Below, one piece after another: positions 11,685 to 20,116 of a DNA stretch of 61,804 bases (position 1 is its first letter; the number at the start of each line of letters is the position of its first letter). The position numbers and the translations under genes are program-made. The stretch spans positions 1 to 61,804 of the forward strand of contig DATAYY010000001.1 in NCBI GenBank assembly GCA_036272325.1, in the 5' to 3' direction. Source of the stretch: Schlegelella_A sp036272325. Lineage in GTDB: Bacteria; Pseudomonadota; Gammaproteobacteria; Burkholderiales; Burkholderiaceae_C. The notes beneath the pieces are model-generated. The model was not told the DNA's origin. It saw only the letters and a program-made list of their open reading frames with translations, and did no database searches.

Positions 11685-12431
11685 TCAGGACGACGGCTGC
11701 GGCTTCGGTGCGCCGAGCGACGTGGCGGGAGCGGCTGCCGGAGCGCGCGTGTCGGGCAGCGGCCCGAGCGAGCCGGCCGGTGCGCCGCCCCAGAGCTTCT
11801 TCAGCCGCAACAGCTCGGCGTCGTAGAGCGCGTTGATGCGCACGACTTCGCCCTGCGCGTTCTGGGCCAGCGATCGTTGGGCTTCCAGGCTCGCCTCGTT
11901 GGCGTCGATCTTCTGCTTGAGCGCCGTCGGCAGCGGCTTGTTGACCTTCTCGTTGACATAGAACCTCTTCTCCTCGTCGAGCTTCGCCTTCTCGTCGAGC
12001 AGGAGGTCGATGCGCGCGCCGGAGTTCTTCACCGCGACCCGCAAGTCGTCGAGCGCCTTCTCGCGCGCCTTCTGGTGCGCCGCCGCGTCGGGAAAGCGCT
12101 GCATCAGGTTGCGGTCACGTCGGACGGCGTCGTTGTAGGCAGATAGCTTGATCTTCGTCTCGAGATCCCTGCGCTCGATCTCCTCGCGCTCGTCATTGGT
12201 CGGGGTGGGCTGGACGATCCGCTTCAGCGAGCCGTCGGCATTGAGCTCACGCTGCTCGCCGTTCGCGCACTCGGGGATCAGCCGGTCGGAGACGACCTTC
12301 TTGCCGTTGACGATGCAGCTGAAGCTCGACCGCGCCGCCTTCTCCTGGCCGGTAGCGAGCGTGCACGCCAGCGCAAGGACGAGGAACGCGCCGAGCTTCG
12401 AGCGCCGCTGACAAGCCGCCTCAGACGCCAT
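11685..12431 (-). CDS. Secreted hypothetical protein, DUF4124-like N-terminus
   Basis: Function unknown. From ATG 12431 it has 248 residues: a signal-like N-terminus (RRSKLGAFLVLALACTLATGQ), a short segment SFSCIVNGKKVVSDRLIPEC resembling the DUF4124 pattern (a paired-cysteine secreted domain of Betaproteobacteria), and then a long charged helical region (about 90-215), probably coiled coil. The tail is Pro/Ala-rich. The start overlaps the 3' end of pyrE by 11 bases, so the two genes are likely co-transcribed. A longer reading frame would extend into pyrE and lacks a signal peptide. It is probably periplasmic. Confidence 0.75.
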   Translation of the reverse strand: MASEAACQRRSKLGAFLVLALACTLATGQEKAARSSFSCIVNGKKVVSDRLIPECANGEQRELNADGSLKRIVQPTPTNDEREEIERRDLETKIKLSAYNDAVRRDRNLMQRFPDAAAHQKAREKALDDLRVAVKNSGARIDLLLDEKAKLDEEKRFYVNEKVNKPLPTALKQKIDANEASLEAQRSLAQNAQGEVVRINALYDAELLRLKKLWGGAPAGSLGPLPDTRAPAAAPATSLGAPKPQPSS

Positions 12432-13098
12432 ACCGCCGCCGGTAGCTCTCGACCGCCGCGGCGTGCGCGACGAGCCCCGGGTCGGCGTTCGACCCCAGAA
12501 AGTCGAGCAGATCGGCGACGGTCGCGACCGGAAGCACGGGGACGGCGTATTGGCGTTCGAACTCTTCCACGGCGGATCGCTCGGACAGGTTGTCACCGGC
12601 TCCTCCGCGTTCCATCCGGTCCAGCGCGATCAGGACCGCGACCGGCTCGGCTCGCTCGCGGCGAAGCAGCTCGACCGACTCGCGCTTCGATGCGCCATCG
12701 GTGATCACATCATCGACGATGACCGTGCGGCCCTGCAATGGTGCGCCGACGACAAGGCCGCCCTCGCCGTGATCTTTTGCTTCCTTCCGGTTGAAAGCAA
12801 ATGGAACCGCGCGGCCGCGGCGGCCGAACTCGATGGCGATCGCGGCGGCGAGCGTGATCCCCTTGTAGGCCGGCCCGAACAGCATGTCGAACGCGATCCC
12901 CGAGGCGAGCAGGCGCCGTGCATAGAAATCGCCGAGTCGCAGCAGCTTGGCGCCGTCATCGAACAGGCCCGAGTTGAAGAAGTACGGCGACAGCCGCCCC
13001 GCCTTGGTCTGGAATTCCCCGAACCGCAGGACTCCGGCCTCGACCGCGAACTGCACGAATTCGCGGGCAACGTTGTCGTCGGAGGTGGGCGGCGGCAT
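12421..13098 (-). CDS. pyrE: Orotate phosphoribosyltransferase
   Basis: Fifth step of pyrimidine biosynthesis: orotate plus PRPP gives OMP. It has 225 residues. The substrate regions FGEFQTKAGRLSPYFFN and FGPAYKGITLAAAIA are conserved, as is the mobile catalytic loop FAFNRKEAKDHGEGG. The PRPP-binding motif is VIVDDVITDGAS. ATG 13098 (MPPPTSDDNVAREFVQFA) is the family start, preceded by AGGA. The open frame continues much further upstream without similarity, so the long version was not used. Confidence 0.96.
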   Translation of the reverse strand: MPPPTSDDNVAREFVQFAVEAGVLRFGEFQTKAGRLSPYFFNSGLFDDGAKLLRLGDFYARRLLASGIAFDMLFGPAYKGITLAAAIAIEFGRRGRAVPFAFNRKEAKDHGEGGLVVGAPLQGRTVIVDDVITDGASKRESVELLRRERAEPVAVLIALDRMERGGAGDNLSERSAVEEFERQYAVPVLPVATVADLLDFLGSNADPGLVAHAAAVESYRRRYGV

Positions 13099-13269
13099 CT
13101 TGGGTCCTGCGTGTTCCGCGCCTGGTCTCGCTGAACCCGAACGGCATCCGTTCGGCCGCCGCGAAAGGCTTCGAGGCGATGGCCGAAGGCGTCGGCGCAG
13201 ATTGTATGGGCGCTGCGCGAACCGCCGCCTTGGGCGAGACTTGCAGCCGCCACAACCGACGGAGCCCGC

Positions 13270-13935
13270 ATGGCCCTCGAAGCGATCGAACACGACCCGC
13301 CGACTGCGGCACGCGCCGCCGTCATCATCCTGCACGGTCTCGGCGCCGACGGCAACGACTTCGTCCCGGTCGCGCACGAGCTCGATCTCGCCGCGGTCGG
13401 CCCGATCCGCTACGTCTTCCCGCACGCGCCGACGCGGCCGGTGACGATCAACGGCGGCTACGTGATGCGGGCCTGGTACGACATCCTCGGTCTCGACGCA
13501 CGCGAGTTGCGCGAGGACGAGCGCGGATTGCGCGAGTCGCAAGCGCTGGTCGAGGACTTGATCGGACGGGAGAAGGAGCGCGGCATCGCTGCCGAGCGCA
13601 TCGTGCTGGCGGGCTTCAGCCAGGGCTGCGCGATGACGCTCATGACCGGTCTTCGCCACCGCGAGCGCCTCGCCGGCCTGGTCGGCCTCTCGGGCTACCT
13701 GCCGCTCGCCGCCAAGACCGATGGCGAGCGGCACGGTGCCAACCGCGACACTCCGATCTTTCTCGCCCACGGCAACGCCGACCCGGTCATCCCCATCGCC
13801 CGGGCGCGCCAGTCGCGTGACGCGCTCGTGGCGATGGGGCATGCCGTCGAGTGGCACGAGTACCCGATGCCGCATTCGGTTTGCGGTGCGGAAATCACCG
13901 ACCTCAACCGCTGGCTGCTGCGCGTCCTGGCCTGA
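13270..13935 (+). CDS. Alpha/beta-hydrolase carboxylesterase (phospholipase/carboxylesterase family)
   Basis: Serine esterase of the acyl-protein-thioesterase/carboxylesterase group (Abhydrolase_2). It has 221 residues. The oxyanion-hole motif is ILHGLGADGNDF near the N-terminus. The nucleophile elbow is GFSQGCAMTL, the acid is in HGNADPVIP and the histidine in the C-terminal PMPHSVCGAEI. There is no signal peptide, so it is cytoplasmic. The substrate cannot be told from sequence; small carboxylic esters are usual for the family. It is transcribed divergently from pyrE. Confidence 0.9.
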   Translation: MALEAIEHDPPTAARAAVIILHGLGADGNDFVPVAHELDLAAVGPIRYVFPHAPTRPVTINGGYVMRAWYDILGLDARELREDERGLRESQALVEDLIGREKERGIAAERIVLAGFSQGCAMTLMTGLRHRERLAGLVGLSGYLPLAAKTDGERHGANRDTPIFLAHGNADPVIPIARARQSRDALVAMGHAVEWHEYPMPHSVCGAEITDLNRWLLRVLA

Positions 13936-13939
13936 TCGC

Positions 13940-14185
13940 TCAGCGCGCGATCCGCGCGACGAGCGTGGCGTCCTGGCCGTGCTTGCGCTCGGCCGCCGAG
14001 GCGGTCATCGCCGGCGGCAGTGGCGCCGGCGCGGCGGCCGCCACGGCGCCGGAGCCGAGTGCCCCTGCCGCCATCGCACGCGCGACCGCGCGCACGTCGA
14101 ACACCGCCGACGCCGTGGCGCCGACCATGATCAGCAGGACGAACAGCGCTTGATCCAGCGCCGAGCGGTACCTGAACTTGCTCAT
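13940..14185 (-). CDS. Small Ala-rich membrane protein, hypothetical
   Basis: An 81-codon frame with ATG at 14185 and a GGGGGA ribosome-binding site 4 bases upstream. The product has one hydrophobic helix (LDQALFVLLIMVGATASAV, about 10-28), then an Ala/Pro-rich tail and a charged end. No family is recognised. It lies between the convergent esterase gene, which ends 4 bases away, and a Crp/Fnr regulator upstream on the same strand. It may be a genuine small inner-membrane protein. The good ribosome site and helix support it; the low-complexity tail weakens the call. Confidence 0.5.
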   Translation of the reverse strand: MSKFRYRSALDQALFVLLIMVGATASAVFDVRAVARAMAAGALGSGAVAAAAPAPLPPAMTASAAERKHGQDATLVARIAR

Positions 14186-14319
14186 TCGATCCCCCAAGTG
14201 CGTCGCAGCGAATGCCACGACGTTCGCCACTCTAGGAATCGCGCGGGTTGCCTTCAGCGCCGAATGGCGCGCCGCGAAGGAGACATATTCACACCCAGCT
14301 GCCGGTCCGCCGCGGCGCC

Positions 14320-14964
14320 TCACCAGGCGGCGGGTGGCTTCCTGGCGATGACGATGCGGCCGCTCGCGACCTCGAGGTAGCCGCCGGCAGTAAGGTCCTT
14401 GAAGATCCGGCTCACCATTTCGCGCGACGCGCCGACCCGGTCGGCGATGTCTTGCTGCGTCAATCGCTCGCGCACGTTCCGCTTGCCGCCCTCGGCGGGA
14501 TCGGAGATGTCGTTGAGGAGGCGGACGACGCGCTCGTAGACATCCTCGAGCGCGAGGCTCTTGACGCTCTCGGTCGCCTGCCGCACCGAGCGGATGAGCT
14601 TCAGGATGAGATGCGAGGCGAAGTCCGGGTGGGCGGCGACGAACTCGCGCAGGTTCGCTCCGCTCACGACCGAGCACGTCGTCGGCTCGAGCGTCATCAC
14701 CGATGCGCTGCGGACGCCACCGTCGAGCGCGAGCTCGCCGACGTAGCCGCCCGCGCCGTGCGTCGCGATGACGATCTCCTTGCCGTCGGCGTTGTTCGAG
14801 TAGACCTTGACCCGGCCGCTCAAGACGATGAAGAGCGAGTCGGCGGTGTCGCCTTCGTTGATCAGCACGGCGTTGGCCGGATACGCGCGCACGCCGCCCT
14901 GGCGCGCGATCTCGCGCAACAGGTCGAAGTCGAGAACGTCGGTGGTGACCGGCGGCGCGCGCAT
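14320..14964 (-). CDS. Crp/Fnr-family transcriptional regulator
   Basis: Cytoplasmic regulator of 214 residues. The cyclic-nucleotide-binding-like domain (about 10-130) contains VLINEGDTADSLFIVLSGRVKVY and GGYVGELALDGGVRSASV. A helix-turn-helix follows (about 155-210): LTQQDIADRVGASREMVSRIFKDLTAGGYL. No cluster of N-terminal cysteines is present, so it is not an iron-sulfur FNR. The GELALDG segment partly keeps the phosphate cassette, so cAMP or another ligand is possible. The ATG at 14964 has GGGAGA upstream. It is divergent from a LuxR-type gene across 131 bases, and the two may share a control region. Confidence 0.9.
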   Translation of the reverse strand: MRAPPVTTDVLDFDLLREIARQGGVRAYPANAVLINEGDTADSLFIVLSGRVKVYSNNADGKEIVIATHGAGGYVGELALDGGVRSASVMTLEPTTCSVVSGANLREFVAAHPDFASHLILKLIRSVRQATESVKSLALEDVYERVVRLLNDISDPAEGGKRNVRERLTQQDIADRVGASREMVSRIFKDLTAGGYLEVASGRIVIARKPPAAW

Positions 14965-15095
14965 GCGCGAATTCTCTCCCGCCGAGGTGAATAAGTCACA
15001 GCCGCGGTTCGACTTCTTCAGCTTGCAGCAGCGACGCGTGCTCCTAACCTTGGCCCATCGCGAGCTTCGGCCCGCAGCCGTCAAAGGAGAGATCG

Positions 15096-15845
15096 ATGTT
15101 CCAGGCCGCCCACACCGCATCCGCTTCGACGCATCGCGCGCCGTTCCCTTCCTCTTCTGCGATCGCCTTCGCCGGCCCGCGCGGCGAGACAGCCGCCAGC
15201 GAAAGCGTCCCGACAGCGGCCTGGCACTGGCTGGCGGCGGCACTCGACGAACTCGACTACGGCATCGTCCTCCTCTTCGACGGCACCCACGTCGTCCACA
15301 TCAACGACGCGGCGCGCGTCGAACTCGACGACAAGCATCCACTGCAGCTGCTCGGCAACGAATTGCGCGCCCGTCTTGCCCGCGACGTCGCCGCGCTCCA
15401 TGACGCCGTGACCGACGCATCGCTGCGCGGCCTGCGGCGCCTCCTCACGCTCGGCAAGGACGCCGAACGCGCCAGCGTCTCGGTCGTGCCGCTCGAGGCC
15501 GCCGATGCCGGGCCGCGTGCGGTGTTGGTCGTTCTTGGCAAGCGCACCGTCTGCGAATCGCTCTCGGTCCAGGGCTTCGCGCGCAGTTACGGGCTGACCG
15601 CTGCCGAGACCAGGGTCCTGGTCTCGCTTTGCAACGGCATCCCGCCGGCGCAGGCGGCGGTCGAGCTCGGCGTCGCGATCTCGACCATCCGCAGCCAGAT
15701 CGGCAGCATGCGGCAAAAGACCGGTGCCGAGAGCATCCGCGCCCTCGTTCGTCAGGTGGCGGTGCTGCCGCCGGTCAAGGGCGCGCTGCGCCACAACGGC
15801 GCCCAGCGCAGTTGGTTTCCGATGCTCCGGCTGGCGATGCTCTAG
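15096..15845 (+). CDS. LuxR-type helix-turn-helix regulator with PAS-like N-terminus
   Basis: A 249-residue regulator. Residues about 45-165 look like a PAS-type sensor (LDYGIVLLFDGTHVVHINDAARVELDDK). Residues about 190-240 form a LuxR-family DNA-binding domain (LTAAETRVLVSLCNGIPPAQAAVELGVAISTIRSQIGSMRQKTGAES). It lacks a receiver aspartate, so it is not a classical response regulator. AAAGGAGAG lies just upstream of the ATG. It is divergent from the Crp/Fnr gene. Target genes cannot be told from the sequence. Confidence 0.85.
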   Translation: MFQAAHTASASTHRAPFPSSSAIAFAGPRGETAASESVPTAAWHWLAAALDELDYGIVLLFDGTHVVHINDAARVELDDKHPLQLLGNELRARLARDVAALHDAVTDASLRGLRRLLTLGKDAERASVSVVPLEAADAGPRAVLVVLGKRTVCESLSVQGFARSYGLTAAETRVLVSLCNGIPPAQAAVELGVAISTIRSQIGSMRQKTGAESIRALVRQVAVLPPVKGALRHNGAQRSWFPMLRLAML

Positions 15846-15922
15846 CGCGGCGCCGGGACCGGCTGGATCGCGATCGCCACGCGGAGGGCGAGCGCTGCGG
15901 ATCGATCGGCGACACCCTGCGC

Positions 15923-17518
15923 TCAGTCACGCGCAGCGGCAGCGGTCGGCTCGCGCTCGAGGATGGCGATCGGCCGCCGCAACACGGCGAGCAGGACCAG
16001 CGCCGGCAGCGCAACGACGATCGAGGCGAGGAAGAACGCCGGCCAGCCGATCGACTGTGCGAGGACGCCGGCGAGCGGCCCGACCCAGACCCGGCCGATC
16101 GACGCGAACGCGCTCAGTAGGGCGAACTGGGTCGCGCTGAAGCGCCGGTTGCACAGGCTCATCAGGAAGGCGACGAACGCCGTCGTTCCCATCCCGCTCG
16201 TGATGTTCTCGCTCGCGATCGCCATCAGCAGGCCGCCGTCGACCGGGGTCGGCTGGGCGAGATTGACGAAGCCCCAGTCGAACGCCGGGATGACGAGCCC
16301 CGGCAACGCGTCGCGGCCGTGCAGCGCGAGCCACCAGAAGCCGAGGTTGCCGAGCATCTGCAGGATGCCGAACAGCATCAGCGCGCGCCACAGGCCGAGC
16401 CGGATCATCAGCGCGCCGCCGAGCAACGCGCCGCCGATCGTCAGCCAGAGACCGATCACCTTGTTGACGACGCCGACCTCGGCCGTGCTGTAGTGCATCG
16501 CCTGCAGCAGGAACGGCGTCAGCAGCGAGCCGGCGAACGCGTCGCCGAGCTTGTAGAGGACGATGAAGGCGAGAAAGGGCAGCGCGCCCGGCTGCGAAAA
16601 GTAGCTCGCCAGGCTGCCGAGAAAGGTCTCGAAGCGGGCCTTGCGTGCGGCCCATGCGACCAGAGGCAGCGTCACCGCGATGCCGGCGAACAGGGCGACG
16701 AGATCGGCCCAGCGCTCGGGCAACGGTGCGGCAATCCCTTGCGCGGCAAGGAGCGGCGCGATCAGCGCGCGGGCCCACGGCGTGAACGCGGAGCGCGTGA
16801 CGACGAACCCGGCAGCGACAGCGGCGGCGACAGCGAGAAAGCCGAGCACGTCGTTGCGCGCGACGCTCGCCGGCTTCGGCGCGGCGACGAGGCGCGGCAC
16901 CAGCAGCGCCGAAAACACGGCGGCGCCGACCATGAAGAGCGCCATCAGCCGATACACCTCCGGCCACGTCCAGCCGCCGCCCTGGCGCGGGTCGACCCAG
17001 ATGAACGCGATGCCGCCGGAGACGATCATCGCCAGCCGGTAGCCGAGCACGGCGAGCGACGAGCCGAAGCCGCGCTCGGCCGCCACGAGCAGGTCGGTCC
17101 GGTAGGCGTCGACGACGACGTCCTGCGACGCCGACAGCCACGCGACGAGGCCGGCCAGGAGCGCGAACGCCGCCAGCGCCGAAGCGGGCGGAGTCGCCGC
17201 CATCCACTGCAGCGCGCCGGCGAGCGCGAGCTGGGTGACGACGAGCCAGCCGCGGCGACGGCCGAGCCAAGGCGGCTCGAAGCGGTCCATCAGCGGCGCC
17301 CAGAGAAACTTGAACGTGTACGGCAGACCGACCAGGCTGAGAAAGCCGATCGTCGCGATGTCGACGCCGTCGGCGGTGAGCCACGCTTGCATCGCCTGGC
17401 CGGTAAGCGCGAGCGGCAAGCCCGACGCGAAGCCGAGGACGGTGACTGCGAGCAGCCGGTGCAGCGCGCGCCGGTCGAGGCGCGCGAGCGATGCGCCGCG
17501 AGCCGGCGGAGACGTCAT
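15923..17518 (-). CDS. ampG: AmpG-family muropeptide permease (MFS)
   Basis: Inner-membrane major-facilitator protein of 531 residues with 12-14 predicted helices. The N-terminal LLAVTVLGFASGLPLALTGQAMQAWLTADGVDIATIGF and GLPYTFKFLWAPLMDRFEPP match AmpG, which imports anhydromuropeptides for wall recycling. ASQDVVVDAYRTDLL is another AmpG hallmark. The C-terminal half has a long loop, also common in the family. Recycled muropeptides would link it functionally to the wall genes at 2-8 kb, though it is not in their operon. A related MFS carrier is the alternative. Confidence 0.8.
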   Translation of the reverse strand: MTSPPARGASLARLDRRALHRLLAVTVLGFASGLPLALTGQAMQAWLTADGVDIATIGFLSLVGLPYTFKFLWAPLMDRFEPPWLGRRRGWLVVTQLALAGALQWMAATPPASALAAFALLAGLVAWLSASQDVVVDAYRTDLLVAAERGFGSSLAVLGYRLAMIVSGGIAFIWVDPRQGGGWTWPEVYRLMALFMVGAAVFSALLVPRLVAAPKPASVARNDVLGFLAVAAAVAAGFVVTRSAFTPWARALIAPLLAAQGIAAPLPERWADLVALFAGIAVTLPLVAWAARKARFETFLGSLASYFSQPGALPFLAFIVLYKLGDAFAGSLLTPFLLQAMHYSTAEVGVVNKVIGLWLTIGGALLGGALMIRLGLWRALMLFGILQMLGNLGFWWLALHGRDALPGLVIPAFDWGFVNLAQPTPVDGGLLMAIASENITSGMGTTAFVAFLMSLCNRRFSATQFALLSAFASIGRVWVGPLAGVLAQSIGWPAFFLASIVVALPALVLLAVLRRPIAILEREPTAAAARD

Positions 17519-17551
17519 GGACGGATTCTAGGGAGCGCCGACAATCGCCGA

Positions 17552-18061
17552 ATGAACCGCACCGTGCGCGCCGCACCTCCGACGTTCGGTGGCGACGACT
17601 TCCGCGCCGCACTGGCGATGTTCGCGACCGGCGTCACGATCATCACCGCGCGCGACGCCGACGGCGCGCCGGTCGGCCTCACCGCGAACTCGTTCAACTC
17701 GGTCTCGATCGAGCCGCCGCTGATCCTCTGGAGCCTGTCGCGCCAGGCCGGCTCGATGCCCTCGTTCGCGCGCGGCTCGCACTATGCGATCAACATCCTC
17801 GCCGCCGACCAGCACGAGCTCGCGGTGCGCTTCGCGAGCAAGGACGTCGATCGCTTCGAGGGCGTCGCGTTCCGGCCGGGGGCCAGTGGCGTCCCGCTGC
17901 TCGACGGTGCCGCCGCGGTCTTCGAGTGCTTCAACCGCAGCCGCTACCAGGAAGGCGACCACGTCATCTTCGTCGGCGAGGTCGAGTCGTGTACGCGCCG
18001 CGCCGGCGCGCACCCGCTGATCTTCCACGGCGGCCGTTACTTCACGGAGCTTCCGTTGTAG
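17552..18061 (+). CDS. Flavin reductase-domain protein
   Basis: A 169-residue FMN-binding split-barrel protein of the flavin-reductase-like family. FRAALAMFATGVTIITARDADGAPVGLTANSFNSVSIEPPLILWSL is the conserved N-terminal core, with the FMN-phosphate segment TANSFNSVS. The C-terminal GDHVIFVGEVESC and HPLIFHGGRYFTEL are typical. Such proteins supply reduced flavin to monooxygenases or reduce flavin with NAD(P)H; no partner oxygenase is in the window. It is divergent from ampG, and its last 25 bases overlap the 3' end of the convergent acetoacetyl-CoA synthetase gene. Confidence 0.9.
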   Translation: MNRTVRAAPPTFGGDDFRAALAMFATGVTIITARDADGAPVGLTANSFNSVSIEPPLILWSLSRQAGSMPSFARGSHYAINILAADQHELAVRFASKDVDRFEGVAFRPGASGVPLLDGAAAVFECFNRSRYQEGDHVIFVGEVESCTRRAGAHPLIFHGGRYFTELPL

Positions 18062-20103
18062 CGGCGGGCAAAGTCGCTGAACCAGGCGACGCTGTCGGCG
18101 TTGGCCATCGCGTCGAGCTTGAAGACGTCGGCGGCAGCGGCGCCGAGAAGGAGTTTCTTGACCGGCAGCTCCATCTTCTTGCCCGAGAGCGTGCGCGGGA
18201 TCGAGCGCACCTCGAAGATCTCGTTGGGCACGTGGCGCGCCGAGAGCGCGGTCTTGATTGCGTCCCGCATGCGCCGCGTCAGCGCGTCGTCGAGCGCGAG
18301 CCCTTCGCGCAGGACGACGAAGAGCGGCATGTAGCTCTCCCGGCCGAGCATCTCGAGGTCGACGACGAGGCTGTCGACGACCTCCGGCAGCGCCTCGACG
18401 GCGCGATACAGCTCGGCGGTGCCCATGCGGATGCCGTGCCGGTTGATCGTCGCGTCGCTGCGGCCGTAGATGATGGCGCCGCCGCTCGGCGTGATACGGA
18501 TCCAGTCGCCGTGGCGCCAGATGCCGGGGTACATGTCGAAGTAGCTCTCGCGGTAACGCGCGCCATCGTCGTCGCCCCAGAAACGGAGCGGCATCGACGG
18601 CATCGGCCTGGTGCAGACGAGCTCGCCGACCTCGTCGACAAGGGCGCGGCCACGGCCGCTCGCATCGGGCTCGCTCCACGCCTCGACCGCGGCGCCGAGG
18701 CAGCGGCACTGCATCTCGCCGGCGATGACCGGCAAGGTGCGCAGGCCGGCGACGAAGGCGCCGGCGAAGTCGGTGCCGCCGGAGATCGGGTCGAGCCAGA
18801 TCCGTTGGCCGCCGACCTGCGGCAGCTTCGACCAGATCCATTCGTAGCACTCGAGCGAGAGCGGCGATCCGGTCGCGCCGATCGCACGCAGCGCGCCGAG
18901 GTCGCCCGCGGCCTGCGGCTCGACGCCGGCCTTCAGGCAGCTCGCATAGAACGCCGCGCCGGCGCCGAAGAAGGTGACCCCGGTCTCGGCAGCGAAGCGC
19001 CAGAGCGTCGACCAGTCGCTTGCACGCCGGTCACCGGCGAGCGAGCTCTCGGGTCCGGCCGGGCTGCCGTCGTACATGCAGACGGTCGTGCCGCCGAGCA
19101 GCGCGCCGAGCTGCGAATTCCACATGATCCAGCCGGTCGAGCTGTACCAGTGGTAGCGGTCACCACGGGTGGCGCTGGCGCCGACGTCGTTGTGGAGGGC
19201 GCCGCCCTTGAGCTGCTCGAGCATGACGCCGCCGTGGCCGTGGACGATCGCCTTCGGCAGCCCGGTGGTGCCGCTCGAATAGACGATCCAGAGCGGATGG
19301 TCGAACGGCAGCCAGCGCGGCGCGAGTCCGGCGTCGCCGGCGATCAGCGCATCGAAGTCGTGCACCCGGCGCGTCGCACCGGCGAGCGGCGCCGCATCGG
19401 TCGCGAACGCGCCGATGCGGCTCAGCACGACGTCGGTCACGCTCGGCAGCTCGGCGAGAACGCCGGGCAGGAGACCGGCGCGTTCGTGGACCGCACCGCC
19501 GTAGACGTAGCCGTCGCACGCGATCAGCACCTTCGGCGAGATCTGGCGAAAGCGGTCGAGCACCGCGAGCGGGCCCATGTCGGGCGAGCAGATCGACCAG
19601 ATCGCGCCGATGCTGGCGCAGGCAAGGAAGGCGACCACCGCTTCCGGCCGGTTCGGCAGGAAGGCGACGACGCGATCGCCGGGCTCGACGCCCATCTGCT
19701 CGAGTGCAGCGGCGAGCGAGGCGACGCGGCGGCGCAGCTCGGGCCAGGCGATCTCCACGCTCCGACTGACGCGCTGCATCGTCTCGTCGCGAAAGACGAG
19801 CGCCGGATGTCCGGCCGCATGCGCCGCGTCGGCGTGGCCGAAGACATGCTGCGCGAAGTTGACCTGCGCGCCGGGGAACCAGACCGCGCCCGGCATCTTC
19901 TCTTCGACCAGCACGGTCGCGTGCGGCGTCGGCGAGACGACGCCGAAGTGGTCCCAGATCGACTGCCAGAACGCGCGCAGATCGCTGCACGACCAGCGCC
20001 AGAGACGGTCGTAGCCGTCGCTCGTCGTCGGGTCGAACGCGAGGCCGCGGGTCTCGCGCAGCCAGCGGGTGTAGCGAAGGATGTTGGGCTCCGGCGCCGT
20101 CAT
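18037..20103 (-). CDS. aacS: Acetoacetyl-CoA synthetase
   Basis: ATP-dependent ligase forming acetoacetyl-CoA from acetoacetate, used in ketone-body and polyhydroxybutyrate metabolism. It has 688 residues, slightly above the family's usual 650. The AMP-binding motif YSSGTTGLPK is at 275-284. HWYSSTGWIMWNSQLGALL, SGGTDFAGAF and GRSDATINRHGIRMGTAELY are strongly characteristic of AacS. The C-terminal catalytic lysine region is LSGKKMELPVKKLLLG. ATG 20103 begins MTAPEPNILRYTRWL, 13 bases after the stop of the third binding-protein gene, so it may be transcribed with that array. Confidence 0.92.
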   Translation of the reverse strand: MTAPEPNILRYTRWLRETRGLAFDPTTSDGYDRLWRWSCSDLRAFWQSIWDHFGVVSPTPHATVLVEEKMPGAVWFPGAQVNFAQHVFGHADAAHAAGHPALVFRDETMQRVSRSVEIAWPELRRRVASLAAALEQMGVEPGDRVVAFLPNRPEAVVAFLACASIGAIWSICSPDMGPLAVLDRFRQISPKVLIACDGYVYGGAVHERAGLLPGVLAELPSVTDVVLSRIGAFATDAAPLAGATRRVHDFDALIAGDAGLAPRWLPFDHPLWIVYSSGTTGLPKAIVHGHGGVMLEQLKGGALHNDVGASATRGDRYHWYSSTGWIMWNSQLGALLGGTTVCMYDGSPAGPESSLAGDRRASDWSTLWRFAAETGVTFFGAGAAFYASCLKAGVEPQAAGDLGALRAIGATGSPLSLECYEWIWSKLPQVGGQRIWLDPISGGTDFAGAFVAGLRTLPVIAGEMQCRCLGAAVEAWSEPDASGRGRALVDEVGELVCTRPMPSMPLRFWGDDDGARYRESYFDMYPGIWRHGDWIRITPSGGAIIYGRSDATINRHGIRMGTAELYRAVEALPEVVDSLVVDLEMLGRESYMPLFVVLREGLALDDALTRRMRDAIKTALSARHVPNEIFEVRSIPRTLSGKKMELPVKKLLLGAAAADVFKLDAMANADSVAWFSDFARRYNGSSVK

Positions 20104-20116
20104 CGCGTCACTCGCC

